Shown: positions 1-6,556 of the stretch, in pieces
Layout: every line of letters starts with the position of its first letter
Numbering within the stretch: the first letter of the stretch is position 1
Assembly (NCBI GenBank): GCA_028875175.1
Contig: JAPPFO010000220.1
Location: 1-21,946, forward strand
Length of the DNA: 21,946 nt
From: Chloroflexota bacterium
GTDB lineage: Bacteria; Chloroflexota; UBA11872
Direction of reading: 5' to 3'
Notes under the pieces: model-generated
The model's input: only the letters and a program-made list of their open reading frames with translations
Told to the model about the DNA's origin: nothing
Databases searched by the model: none
Made by a program: the position numbers and the translations under genes

Positions 1-744
1 CTGGACGTGGTGATGGACGACCATCCGTACGAGGTGCCCGCGATCGACCGCATTGAGGACATCCGCGAGCTTGCGCGCTCGGTCGTTGTCGGGACCTCGC
101 TGGAGAATGCCGAGATCGTGGTTGGCGGTCCGACGGCGCTGCAGACCGATGCGCGCGCGTCCGTGAATCGCGATACGGCGCTGATCGGCCCCATCGTGAT
201 CGTGCTGATCTGGGTGATTCTGCTGGCGCTGCTGCGCAGCGTGGTGGCGGCGACGTATCTGCTGGGCAGCGTGGTGCTGAGCTTCCTGTCGGCGGTCGGT
301 CTCTCGGTGGTGATCTTCCAGAATTTCATGGGCCACCCGGGGGTCGGCTATCAGAACCCGGTGTGGATGTTCATCTTCCTGGCGGCGCTGGGGGCCGACT
401 ACAACATCCTGATCATTTCGCGGGTACGCGAGGAAGTGCAGGCGCGAGGTCTGGTTGAAGGCGTACGCATGGCCGTGGCGCGGACGGGGGGCGTGATCAC
501 GTCGGCCGGTCTGATCCTGGCGGGGACGTTTTCGGTTCTGACCACGTTCCCGCTGCGGGACATCTACCAGCTTGGCTTCGCGGTCGCGCTGGGCGTGCTG
601 ATGGACACGTTCATCGTGCGGGCGTTGTTCGTGCCGAGCATCGTGCTGCTGCTGCGGCGCTGGAACTGGTGGCCGTCGAGGATTGGGACCGCGCCGGCGC
701 CGGTTCCGGTGCGGGTCGAGGAGCCGGTGACCAAGGTTCGGTAG
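1..744 (+). CDS. MMPL/RND-type membrane transporter, C-terminal half (5' truncated)
   Basis: The frame is open from base 1 and ends at TAG 742-744, giving the last 247 residues of a larger protein whose start lies outside the window. A soluble segment (about the first 60 residues) is followed by several hydrophobic segments. The motif GADYNILIISRVREE and the later segments GVITSAGLILAGTFS and GVLMDTFIVRALFVP are the hallmark of the C-terminal transmembrane block of MMPL proteins. This family (MmpL, HpnN, RND relatives) exports lipids, siderophores or drugs across the inner membrane using the proton gradient; the Asp-Tyr pair in the GADYN motif is the usual proton-relay position. The tail after the last helix is short and basic. 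The substrate cannot be told from this fragment. A hairpin-rich spacer with a likely terminator follows. Confidence 0.93.
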   Translation: MDVVMDDHPYEVPAIDRIEDIRELARSVVVGTSLENAEIVVGGPTALQTDARASVNRDTALIGPIVIVLIWVILLALLRSVVAATYLLGSVVLSFLSAVGLSVVIFQNFMGHPGVGYQNPVWMFIFLAALGADYNILIISRVREEVQARGLVEGVRMAVARTGGVITSAGLILAGTFSVLTTFPLRDIYQLGFAVALGVLMDTFIVRALFVPSIVLLLRRWNWWPSRIGTAPAPVPVRVEEPVTKVR

Positions 745-852
745 GACGCGCTGCGAGGTCGACGGTTGCGCTTCGGCGATTTGGGCCGCGCGTGCCGGGT
801 GAAGGCTCTTGCGTAACCCGAGGCTTGGTTGCCCGGAAGACCCCTCACCGGT

Positions 853-872
853 TTCGGCCGAAGACGGCCGAA
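853..872. repeat. Perfect hairpin (8-bp stem, 4-nt loop) in the spacer after the MMPL gene
   Basis: TTCGGCCG (853-860) and CGGCCGAA (865-872) are exact reverse complements separated by AAGA. A second hairpin, CCTCTCC (877-883) / GGAGAGG (888-894), lies immediately downstream. Both sit between convergent genes, so they may help end transcription from either side, or be part of a dispersed intergenic repeat. Confidence 0.6.
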
Positions 873-888
873 CCTGCCTCTCCCCTTG

Positions 889-962
889 GAGAGGGTGAAG
901 AGCGGCCCCGCCTTCGCGGACGAGTCGGGGTTTTGCAAAGGTCTCAGGAGAGGGTGAAGAGC
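889..962. repeat. Direct repeat of 15 bp (two copies)
   Basis: The 15-mer GAGAGGGTGAAGAGC occurs at 889-903 and again at 948-962. Copy one is the right arm of a hairpin, copy two lacks the matching left arm. This is what a partly duplicated or decayed small intergenic element would look like. Whether other copies exist in the genome cannot be seen here. Confidence 0.6.
906..934 (+). terminator. Probable Rho-independent terminator of the MMPL gene
   Basis: CCCCG (906-910) pairs with CGGGG (926-930) and is followed directly by TTTT (931-934). The stem is short (5 G:C pairs) with a 15-nt loop, and an alternative inner pairing (CCGC/GCGG) is possible, so strength is uncertain. It lies 160 bp after the MMPL stop on the right strand. 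Confidence 0.4.
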
Positions 963-1006
963 CGCCGCGCCTGTGAGGGCGAGGGAGCGCTACGTAGAAG
1001 GTTCTC

Positions 1007-2143
1007 TCAGGCCACCTCGGCCGGGTGGGGGGCGAGGGCGCTGCGGGTGACGTGGCCGGCGTCCTGCTGGACGAAGGCGTCGTTGATGTCGGTGAGGTCG
1101 AAGCGGCTGGCCAGCATTTCATCGAACGGCAGGCGTCCGGACTCGCGGGCGACGAAGGCCAGGGCGGCGGCGAGATCGCGCGCCCGGTAGTGGGCGACGC
1201 CGATGAGGGTGACGCTGCGGAGGACGGCGTCGGACGGGTCGAACGAGCCCGCCCAGCCCACGTTGATGTTGCCGATTTCGACGAAGCGACCGCCGGGGGC
1301 GGTCATGTAAACGCCCTCGGCGACGACGCCGGGGTGGCCCACGAGTTCCAGGGTCACGTCGGCGCCGAGGCCGCCGGTGAGGTCGCGGACGGCTTGCACG
1401 CGGGCTTCGGGCGTGTCGGCCTGGGTGATGTCGACCGTTTCGTCGGCGCCAAAGGCACGGGCCAGCTCGAGGCGTGAGGAGATGCCGTCGATGGCGATGA
1501 TTGGTCCGGCGCCGCGGGATCTGGCGATGGCGGCGGCGTAGAGCCCAAGGCCGCCGGCGCCCTGGATGGCCACGCTCTCGCCGGGGCGGAGCTTGGCGCG
1601 ATCAAGGCCGGAGACTACCTGCGTCAGGGCGCAATTCACGCCGGCGACGGACGCATCCGTCAGTCCCTCGGGAACCCGGAACATGGTGTGGCCCGGATAC
1701 AGGTAGTAGTACTGCGCAAAGGTGCCGCGGAAGTGGGGCCAGTGGCGCACGCCGCGTAGACGTTCGCGTTGCCGGTAGGGGCAGGCGTAGGGGTGGTCGC
1801 GCAGGCAGACGGCGCAGCGGCCGCAGGGGTCGAAGTAGCGGAAAACGACGCGGTCGCCTTCGCGCACGGGCTGGCCGGCCGAATCGGTGGCAACGCCCGT
1901 GCCGAGGCGGAAGACCTCGCCGACGCCCTCGTGGCCGAGCGCGTATGGCATTTCGAAGCCGCGGCCTACCAGGTCGGCGTCGCCGCGCCAGTAGTGCAGG
2001 TCCGACCCGCAGATGTTGGCGAGCCGCATCTTGAGGACGACGGCGCCGGGGGCGGGATCGGGAATCGGGAAGCTCAGGAAAGTGAATGGCTGCTTGATCC
2101 CGTGGAATACGGCTACGACGCCTTCCGAGCCGTTGGAGGTCAG
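1007..2143 (-). CDS. Zinc-dependent medium-chain alcohol/polyol dehydrogenase, probable CTG start
   Basis: A 378-aa medium-chain dehydrogenase that oxidises an alcohol with NAD. The catalytic-zinc ligands are visible as Cys45 (NICGSD), His71-Glu72 (GHEGVGEV) and probably Cys171. The structural zinc lobe is Cys107, 110, 113 and 121 (C-x2-C-x2-C-x7-C). The Rossmann motif GAGGLG is at 195-200, with Asp219 ending the second strand, which favours NAD over NADP. Homology begins at VAVFHG, but no ATG, GTG or TTG lies nearby. The first in-frame ATG (Met39) would remove the first strands of the fold. CTG at 2143-2141 lies 7 nt after a perfect GAGGAGG and overlaps the Rieske stop in CTGA, so I place the start there. 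The frame stays open upstream only because of the GC-rich overlap with the Rieske gene. The gene is the second of a two-gene operon and is translationally coupled. The substrate is unknown; Tdh- and sorbitol-dehydrogenase-like enzymes are relatives. Confidence 0.88.
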   Translation of the reverse strand: MTSNGSEGVVAVFHGIKQPFTFLSFPIPDPAPGAVVLKMRLANICGSDLHYWRGDADLVGRGFEMPYALGHEGVGEVFRLGTGVATDSAGQPVREGDRVVFRYFDPCGRCAVCLRDHPYACPYRQRERLRGVRHWPHFRGTFAQYYYLYPGHTMFRVPEGLTDASVAGVNCALTQVVSGLDRAKLRPGESVAIQGAGGLGLYAAAIARSRGAGPIIAIDGISSRLELARAFGADETVDITQADTPEARVQAVRDLTGGLGADVTLELVGHPGVVAEGVYMTAPGGRFVEIGNINVGWAGSFDPSDAVLRSVTLIGVAHYRARDLAAALAFVARESGRLPFDEMLASRFDLTDINDAFVQQDAGHVTRSALAPHPAEVA

Positions 2144-3879
2144 GCGGGGGCCTCCTCGAACAGTCGTTCGCCGCGCTGCAGGCGCTGGGCGATCTGGAAC
2201 GTTTGGCCCTGGGAGCGGACGGTGGGCGCGTGCGCGGCCAGATAGCGGGCGCCGGCCACGAGGGCCAGGGTGGCGTCGGCGGGGTCGTCGCTCAGGTTGG
2301 CCTGGTGGATGCTGGCTTCGACGGCCTGGATGGTATGGAAGTCGCGGTCCTCGCGCAGGAGGTTGCCGCCCAGCGATTGGAGGAGGGCTTCGACCGGCGC
2401 CTCGGCGGCTCGGTAGTCCACGACCAGGCCGGCGGCTTCGTCTACCTGTTGCTGGCGGTCCAGCAGGTCGGGCAGGGACGCCAGCAACTCCGCACCCGAG
2501 GTGTGGCCGTTTGCGCTGGGCAGGCGCGCTGGAGGGACGTTGAGGAAGCGGTCCAGGTAGACGCTCATGGCCGCGTCGTAGATGCCGCGCACCAATTCGC
2601 GCGAGCCCGATCGCTGAAGTCCGCCGCGGACGGCGTTGGCGAACGAGAGGGTGTGGAGGGCGCGGTCCCAGTCGCCGAACTCGTTGGTGACGTGGAACTG
2701 GGCGACGCGGGTGATGGCGGCCTGGGTGACGGCGTCGGCGAGCTCGACTGGATCGGCGCCCTGGCGGAGGGCGTCCGTCAGGGCGTCGGCAATGGCCTGG
2801 GGATCTTCGCCCAGGACCGTGTCGATCAGGTCCGCGCGACCGTCCCATTGGGTGGGCTTGATGTCGGCCGCGAGAATGTCGGGGAGATCCTCGAACGTTG
2901 CTTCCAGGATCTCCACGAGATCGATGGGCCGGCGCCAAGCGTTGGATTCCTCCATGCGGCCGGCGTCGGCGTAACCGCGGGCGAGGGAGCCGATGACGGT
3001 TTCGGCCAGGTCCCAGCCGGCGATATCCAGGGCCTCCAGGGCTTTGTTGGTGAAGTCGAGGACGTGGCCGGTGGAGAGGTAGCGGTGGTCGGTGGCTGCC
3101 GCGAAGAGCATGTCGGCAATGGCGGCCTGGTCCATGCCGGCCTGGATGGCCGTGAGCAGGCAGCGTTCGGCGCCGGTGGCGTCGCGCACCTCGACGAAGC
3201 GCCGGAACCAGCGCTTGAGGGTTGCCGGGTCGGCGGGGGCGTCCGGCAGGGGGCCGACCTCGAATTTCGGCGGCGATCCGGATGAGTCGCCGGCCACGTT
3301 CGACAGCCCGTGGAACAGGGCGCGGGCGTGTTGCTCCGGCGGCAGGTGGGGCAGCAGGTTCATCATGCAGGTCAGGACGGTGAGGCCGGGACCCCAGCCG
3401 TCGCTCTGGTAGCGGGTGCCGAATTCCAGCCCGATGCGGAAGGGCTCGCGCGGGTCGGCGCCGCCTTCGACGAGCGAAACGGCGGCCTTGGCAATGACCA
3501 GCGAGAGGTTCTGCTCCAGGCCGTCGCGCAGGCGGCGGCGGTGGTGGGCCAATTCGTCGCGGTCGCTGCGCAGATCAATCCAGACGTCGCCGTCGACCAC
3601 GGTCGTTGGGAACGCAGGCACGTCGTCGGCCCACAGGTCGAAGGTGCCGCCGGTCGTCACGTCGAAGCGCGCGTGATGCCAGTGGCAGGTGAGGATGCCG
3701 TCGTCGACGCTGCCGCGATCCAGGGGGAAGCCCATGTGGGGGCAGCGGTTATCCAGGGCGTAAACGCCGTCGCCGTTGCGGATGAGCACCAGGGTGCGGT
3801 CGCCCGCGCGCACTCGGTGGCAGGTCCCGGCGGCGAAGTCGCTCAAACGCCCGGCGTAGGTGAGTCCATCAGTGGTCAT
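2140..3879 (-). CDS. Rieske [2Fe-2S] protein with a large helical, His-rich C-terminal region
   Basis: A 579-aa protein. Residues about 5-103 form a Rieske ferredoxin-type domain with Cys46-x-His48 and Cys65-x2-His68 as cluster ligands, 16 residues between the two pairs. The remaining ~470 residues are predicted mostly helical with recurring His positions (178, 184, 190, 265, 272, 396, 409, 515, 525), including the segment FHVTNEFGDWDRALHT (395-410). I do not recognise this domain with certainty. The His spacing would suit a metal or cofactor site, making this a possible self-contained oxygenase or oxidoreductase, but that is inference. The start ATG 3879 is preferred over the upstream ATG at 3963: it follows GGAG by 8 nt and removes 28 residues that resemble no domain. 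There is no signal peptide, so the protein is cytoplasmic. It is co-transcribed with the dehydrogenase downstream. Confidence 0.85.
   Translation of the reverse strand: MTTDGLTYAGRLSDFAAGTCHRVRAGDRTLVLIRNGDGVYALDNRCPHMGFPLDRGSVDDGILTCHWHHARFDVTTGGTFDLWADDVPAFPTTVVDGDVWIDLRSDRDELAHHRRRLRDGLEQNLSLVIAKAAVSLVEGGADPREPFRIGLEFGTRYQSDGWGPGLTVLTCMMNLLPHLPPEQHARALFHGLSNVAGDSSGSPPKFEVGPLPDAPADPATLKRWFRRFVEVRDATGAERCLLTAIQAGMDQAAIADMLFAAATDHRYLSTGHVLDFTNKALEALDIAGWDLAETVIGSLARGYADAGRMEESNAWRRPIDLVEILEATFEDLPDILAADIKPTQWDGRADLIDTVLGEDPQAIADALTDALRQGADPVELADAVTQAAITRVAQFHVTNEFGDWDRALHTLSFANAVRGGLQRSGSRELVRGIYDAAMSVYLDRFLNVPPARLPSANGHTSGAELLASLPDLLDRQQQVDEAAGLVVDYRAAEAPVEALLQSLGGNLLREDRDFHTIQAVEASIHQANLSDDPADATLALVAGARYLAAHAPTVRSQGQTFQIAQRLQRGERLFEEAPA
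2151..2157 (-). promoter_or_regulatory. Strong Shine-Dalgarno (GAGGAGG) that fixes the dehydrogenase start
   Basis: Read on the minus strand, GAGGAGG ends 7 nt before CTG 2143-2141, which is ideal spacing. The same bases also encode Glu-Glu in the last residues of the Rieske protein, so the site serves coding and initiation at once. Confidence 0.6.
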
Positions 3880-3930
3880 GGTCGAATCTCCAGCCGTGCG
3901 GTGCCTGATTCTGCGGTGCAGGAGCATGGT

Positions 3931-3972
3931 TGCCAAAGGCCTTTCTGGCAGGTCGAGGTGCATTTGGCAGGT
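3931..3972. promoter_or_regulatory. Palindrome and direct repeats in the divergent Rieske/rpmG spacer
   Basis: AAAGGCCTTT (3935-3944) is a perfect palindrome flanked by TGCC and GGCA. TGGCAGGT occurs twice, at 3946-3953 and 3965-3972, 19 bp apart. The position between divergent genes suits an operator for the Rieske-dehydrogenase pair, but no regulator is encoded nearby. Confidence 0.25.
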
Positions 3973-4012
3973 TCTACTGGGACTGACCGGCGACTGGCCG
4001 GCGGATTCGTCG

Positions 4013-4018
4013 TATACT
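4013..4018 (+). promoter_or_regulatory. Candidate -10 element (TATACT) for the rpmG-secE-nusG run
   Basis: TATACT matches the sigma-70 -10 consensus at five of six positions and lies about 120 bp before rpmG. I see no good -35 hexamer at 16-18 bp, and no extended -10 TG, so the call rests on position and this one box. Confidence 0.35.
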
Positions 4019-4064
4019 TGGGCGTCCCGCGCGGGCTACCCGCCGGGGTTTTATTGTGCTTGGT

Positions 4065-4100
4065 GGGCGCGCGTGGCTGTGGCAAACACGAAGCGCGCCC
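4065..4100 (+). promoter_or_regulatory. Inverted repeat in the rpmG leader
   Basis: GGGCGCGC (4065-4072) and GCGCGCCC (4093-4100) are perfect complements with a 20-nt loop, inside the presumed 5' leader and ending 37 nt before the rpmG start. No T-run follows, so it is not a standard terminator. It could be an mRNA-stability or regulatory hairpin. Confidence 0.3.
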
Positions 4101-4137
4101 CTGAATGGACGGCCGCCGAGCGGCCGCGGAGTTGGAA

Positions 4138-4302
4138 ATGCCCCGCCGAGGTGATCGGCTCGTCGTCACGCTTGAGTGCCGGGACTGCGGCTCGCGCGGT
4201 TACGTGAGCAGCAAGAATCGCCGGAACAATCCGGACCGGCTTGAACTGCAGAAGTACTGCCGTGCCTGCCGTTCACACACGGCCCATCGCGAGACGCGCT
4301 AG
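4138..4302 (+). CDS. rpmG: 50S ribosomal protein L33
   Basis: A 54-aa protein of the large ribosomal subunit, beginning MPRRGDRLVVTLECRDCG and carrying the L33 signature NPDRLELQKYC. It is the zinc-binding (C+) form, with Cys14, Cys17, Cys41 and Cys44 as the four zinc ligands. The start at ATG 4138 follows GGAG by 6 nt and gives the normal L33 N-terminus; an in-frame ATG at 4105 would add 11 residues not seen in the family. It opens the conserved order rpmG-secE-nusG-rplK-rplA. The tRNA-Trp gene often found beside rpmG or secE is not present here. Confidence 0.95.
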   Translation: MPRRGDRLVVTLECRDCGSRGYVSSKNRRNNPDRLELQKYCRACRSHTAHRETR

Positions 4303-4315
4303 CGAGTGATCGTCA

Positions 4316-4534
4316 ATGTTGTCCACACGGGAACTGCGCCGGAATGTCCGACGGGCGCCGCTGGCCCGCTTCGTACGCAGCGCCTACCAGGAACTGCGCA
4401 AGTGCCAGTGGCCCACGCCGGAACAGACCATGCGGCTGACGGCGTTGGTGCTGGCAATCAGCGTGTTGATGGCAATCATCCTGGGGCTGGCCGATCTGGG
4501 TTTCGACCGGCTGTTCGAGTTCCTAACGACGTGA
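4316..4534 (+). CDS. secE: Preprotein translocase subunit SecE
   Basis: A 72-aa single-span SecE that clamps SecY in the SecYEG protein-export channel. The amphipathic helix carries the conserved ELRKCQWPTPEQ (residues 26-37), followed by one membrane helix (about 41-60). This is the minimal bacterial form and lacks the extra N-terminal helices of the E. coli protein. It starts 13 nt after rpmG; the Shine-Dalgarno is weak, so it may depend on translation from upstream. nusG follows after 16 nt, the normal pairing. Confidence 0.93.
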   Translation: MLSTRELRRNVRRAPLARFVRSAYQELRKCQWPTPEQTMRLTALVLAISVLMAIILGLADLGFDRLFEFLTT

Positions 4535-4550
4535 GGGAAGGCGCACGAGC

Positions 4551-5222
4551 ATGATGGCCGAGGCCAGCCAAGCAGCGACCCAAGCCGCCGAGAGCGGCGA
4601 CGCGCCGGATCAGAAGATTCCGGACGACGCTGAGTGGTACGTGGTGAACACGTACTCGGGCTACGAGGCCAAGGTGAAGCAGAACATGGAGCAGCGCGTG
4701 CGCTCCATGGAGGCCAGGGACAAGGTCTTCCGCATCGTGGTGCCTGAAGAGGATGTGGAAGAGTCACGCCACGGGCAGCGGCGGACGGTGAAGCGCAAGA
4801 TGTATCCGGGCTACGTGTTGGTACATATGTTGTCGCTGGACGAGACGAAGAACTCGAGCGACGCGCAGGCCAAGCGAGACGCGGACGCCGCCTGGCAGGT
4901 GGTACGCAACACGCCCGGTGTGGTGAACTTCGTCGGGGCGGACGCCGGGGCCGGTCACAAGCCCATTCCGCTGTCGCCGGAAGAGGCGGGCACGATCTTC
5001 CGGCAGATGGAGGGTGAGGGGCAGCGGCCTGAAGTGCGCATCCAGATCGGCGAGCGGGTCAAGATCATTGACGGGCCGTTCACCGACTTCTTTGGCACGG
5101 TGGATGAAGTGATGGATGACAAGGAGCGCCTGCGGGTGCTGGTTTCGTTCTTTGGACGCGACACGCCGGTCGAACTGGATTTCCTCCAGGTCGAGAAGTC
5201 CGGCGGCGGGTCGATCATCTAA
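4551..5222 (+). CDS. nusG: Transcription termination/antitermination factor NusG
   Basis: A 223-aa NusG. The NGN domain (about 28-153), beginning at WYVVNTYSGYEAKVK, binds RNA polymerase beside the clamp. A KOW domain (about 165-214, GERVKIIDGPFTDFFGTV) contacts Rho or ribosomal protein S10. It is longer than E. coli NusG (181 aa) because of a ~26-residue acidic, Ala-rich N-terminal extension and a charged insertion in the NGN domain (about 96-114, rich in Lys, Asp and Ala). Two ATGs are adjacent (4551 and 4554); either fits the AAGG 9-12 nt upstream. rplK follows after 18 nt. Confidence 0.96.
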   Translation: MMAEASQAATQAAESGDAPDQKIPDDAEWYVVNTYSGYEAKVKQNMEQRVRSMEARDKVFRIVVPEEDVEESRHGQRRTVKRKMYPGYVLVHMLSLDETKNSSDAQAKRDADAAWQVVRNTPGVVNFVGADAGAGHKPIPLSPEEAGTIFRQMEGEGQRPEVRIQIGERVKIIDGPFTDFFGTVDEVMDDKERLRVLVSFFGRDTPVELDFLQVEKSGGGSII

Positions 5223-5240
5223 GCAGGCGGCAGACGCACC

Positions 5241-5666
5241 ATGGCACGACGCGTAATGGCCACGATCACGCTGCAATTGGACGCCGGGCAGGCGACGCCG
5301 GCGCCGCCGGTGGGTCCCGCCCTGGGCGGCTACGGCGTGAACATCATCGAGTTCACCAAGACCTATAACGAGCGAACCCGCGAGCAGGCGGGATCGGTGA
5401 TTCCGGCCGAGATCACGATCTACGAAGACCGCTCGTTCACCTTCATTACCAAGACGCCGCCGGCGGCGGATCTGCTGCGGAAGGCGGCCGGGGTCGAGAA
5501 GGGATCCGGCGAGCCGAACCGCGAGAAGGTTGGCTCGGTCACCGAGGCGCAGGTCCGCGAAATCGCCGAGATCAAGATGCCGGACCTGAACGCCTACGAA
5601 GTTGAGGCGGCGATGAAGATCGTGGCGGGCACGGCCCGCAGCATGGGCATTGAAGTCGAGGATTAG
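5241..5666 (+). CDS. rplK: 50S ribosomal protein L11
   Basis: A 141-aa protein, the standard length, that binds 23S rRNA at the GTPase-associated centre and forms the base of the L7/L12 stalk. The N-terminal domain shows the proline-rich signature TPAPPVGPALGGYGVNI, and the C-terminal rRNA-binding domain ends GTARSMGIEVED. Its stop is 2 nt before the rplA start, and a GAGG near its end serves as the rplA ribosome-binding site. Confidence 0.97.
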   Translation: MARRVMATITLQLDAGQATPAPPVGPALGGYGVNIIEFTKTYNERTREQAGSVIPAEITIYEDRSFTFITKTPPAADLLRKAAGVEKGSGEPNREKVGSVTEAQVREIAEIKMPDLNAYEVEAAMKIVAGTARSMGIEVED

Positions 5667-5668
5667 GC

Positions 5669-6385
5669 ATGGCGCGACATAGCCGACGGTATCAGCAGGC
5701 TCGGGCGGGAGTGGACCGTAGGGCGCAGCACACGCTGGGTGATGCCATTGACGTGTTGTTGGGCCTACCGAAAGCGAAATTCGACGAGTCGGTGGAGTTT
5801 CACGCCAACCTGAGCGTTGATCCCACCCACGCGGACCAACAGGTGCGCAGTACCGTGACACTGCCGAATGGCACCGGCAAGGAGCAGCGAATCATCGTGT
5901 TCGCCAGCGGCGACCGGGCGCAGGAAGCGCGGGACGCGGGGGCCGATGAGGTCGGCACCGACGAGCTGGCCGAGCGAATCCGCGGTGGCTGGCTGGACTT
6001 CGACGCCGCCGTGGCCACGCCGGACAACATGCGCATCATCGGACCGCTGGGCCGGATTCTGGGTCCGCGAGGTCTGATGCCGAACGCGCGCGCCGGAACG
6101 GTGACTAACGACGTGGGCCGGGTCGTGAACGAGTTGAAGGCCGGTCGCGTGGAGTTCCGCGTGGACCGCCTGGCCAACCTTCACGTCGTGGCCGGCCGCG
6201 TGTCGATGGGTCGCCAGGCGCTGATCGAGAACCTGCGCATCCTGATCGACGCGGTAATCCGGGCGCGGCCCAGCGCGGCCAAGGGCTCGTACATCCGTAC
6301 AATGAGTATCTGTTCCAGCATGAGTCCGGGCATTCGCCTGGACCCGCAGGCGGCGCTGGCCGAAGCCAGAACGGTCGCCGAGTAG
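5669..6385 (+). CDS. rplA: 50S ribosomal protein L1
   Basis: A 238-aa protein of the L1 stalk, which guides deacylated tRNA out of the E site. The L1 signature MRIIGPLGRILGPRGLMPN lies at 121-139, and the C-terminal RNA-binding motif PSAAKGSYIRT at 201-211. The start follows GAGG by 7 nt, 2 nt after rplK, so the two are translated together. In many bacteria L1 represses its own operon; no L1-binding mimic was identified here. Confidence 0.96.
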   Translation: MARHSRRYQQARAGVDRRAQHTLGDAIDVLLGLPKAKFDESVEFHANLSVDPTHADQQVRSTVTLPNGTGKEQRIIVFASGDRAQEARDAGADEVGTDELAERIRGGWLDFDAAVATPDNMRIIGPLGRILGPRGLMPNARAGTVTNDVGRVVNELKAGRVEFRVDRLANLHVVAGRVSMGRQALIENLRILIDAVIRARPSAAKGSYIRTMSICSSMSPGIRLDPQAALAEARTVAE

Positions 6386-6409
6386 TTCCGGAGTCGAATC
6401 GACCTACAC

Positions 6410-6478
6410 CCCCAACAACTGCAGAGCCAGAGACAGCGGGCCACGCAATCTCTCGAGTCGAGAGAGCCCGCCGAGGCG
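6410..6478 (+). ncRNA. Ribosomal L10 leader (L10(L12)n-binding mRNA element)
   Basis: GCC (6426-6428), AGAGACA, then GCGGGC (6436-6441) pair across an internal loop with GCCCGC (6466-6471), CGA and GGC (6475-6477). The asymmetric AGAGACA/CGA loop between two helices is the kink-turn-like site bound by the L10(L12) complex in the Rfam L10_leader family. An apical hairpin, CTCTCG (6450-6455) / CGAGAG (6459-6464), tops the structure. It lies directly between rplA and rplJ, as expected. Excess L10-L12 binding here should reduce rplJ-rplL expression. Confidence 0.85.
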
Positions 6479-6490
6479 CGAACGGATGCT

Positions 6491-6526
6491 CGAGCGGTAC
6501 GCGGATCCGACGCGCCGCTCGTTTTT
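6491..6526 (+). terminator. Attenuator hairpin with T-run in the rplJ leader
   Basis: CGAGCGG (6491-6497) pairs with CCGCTCG (6515-6521), with an inner CGCG/CGCG helix after a TA bulge, followed by TTTTT (6522-6526). It sits between the L10-binding element and the rplJ ribosome-binding site. This is the layout of transcription attenuation known for rplJL in Gram-positive-type bacteria. Confidence 0.75.
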
Positions 6527-6542
6527 CGTTTCCCAGGTACAA

Positions 6543-6548
6543 AGGAGG
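6543..6548 (+). promoter_or_regulatory. Perfect Shine-Dalgarno (AGGAGG) of rplJ
   Basis: AGGAGG ends 2 nt before ATG 6551 but 8 nt before the in-frame GTG 6557. The spacing favours GTG as the true start. Confidence 0.7.
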
Positions 6549-6556
6549 ACATGCCG

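Noticed and set aside
745..1190. Plus-strand frame continuing from the end of the MMPL gene
   Set aside because: It runs through hairpins and the repeat-like spacer into the antisense of the dehydrogenase; its product is Arg/Gly-rich without motifs.
2144..2938. N-terminal extension of the dehydrogenase frame through the Rieske gene
   Set aside because: The extra ~265 residues are Arg/Pro/Gly-rich and lie wholly inside a well-supported gene in another frame.
2203..3285. Long plus-strand open frame antisense to the Rieske gene
   Set aside because: Gly/Val/Ala-rich repetitive composition with no motif; it is the mirror of the real minus-strand gene.
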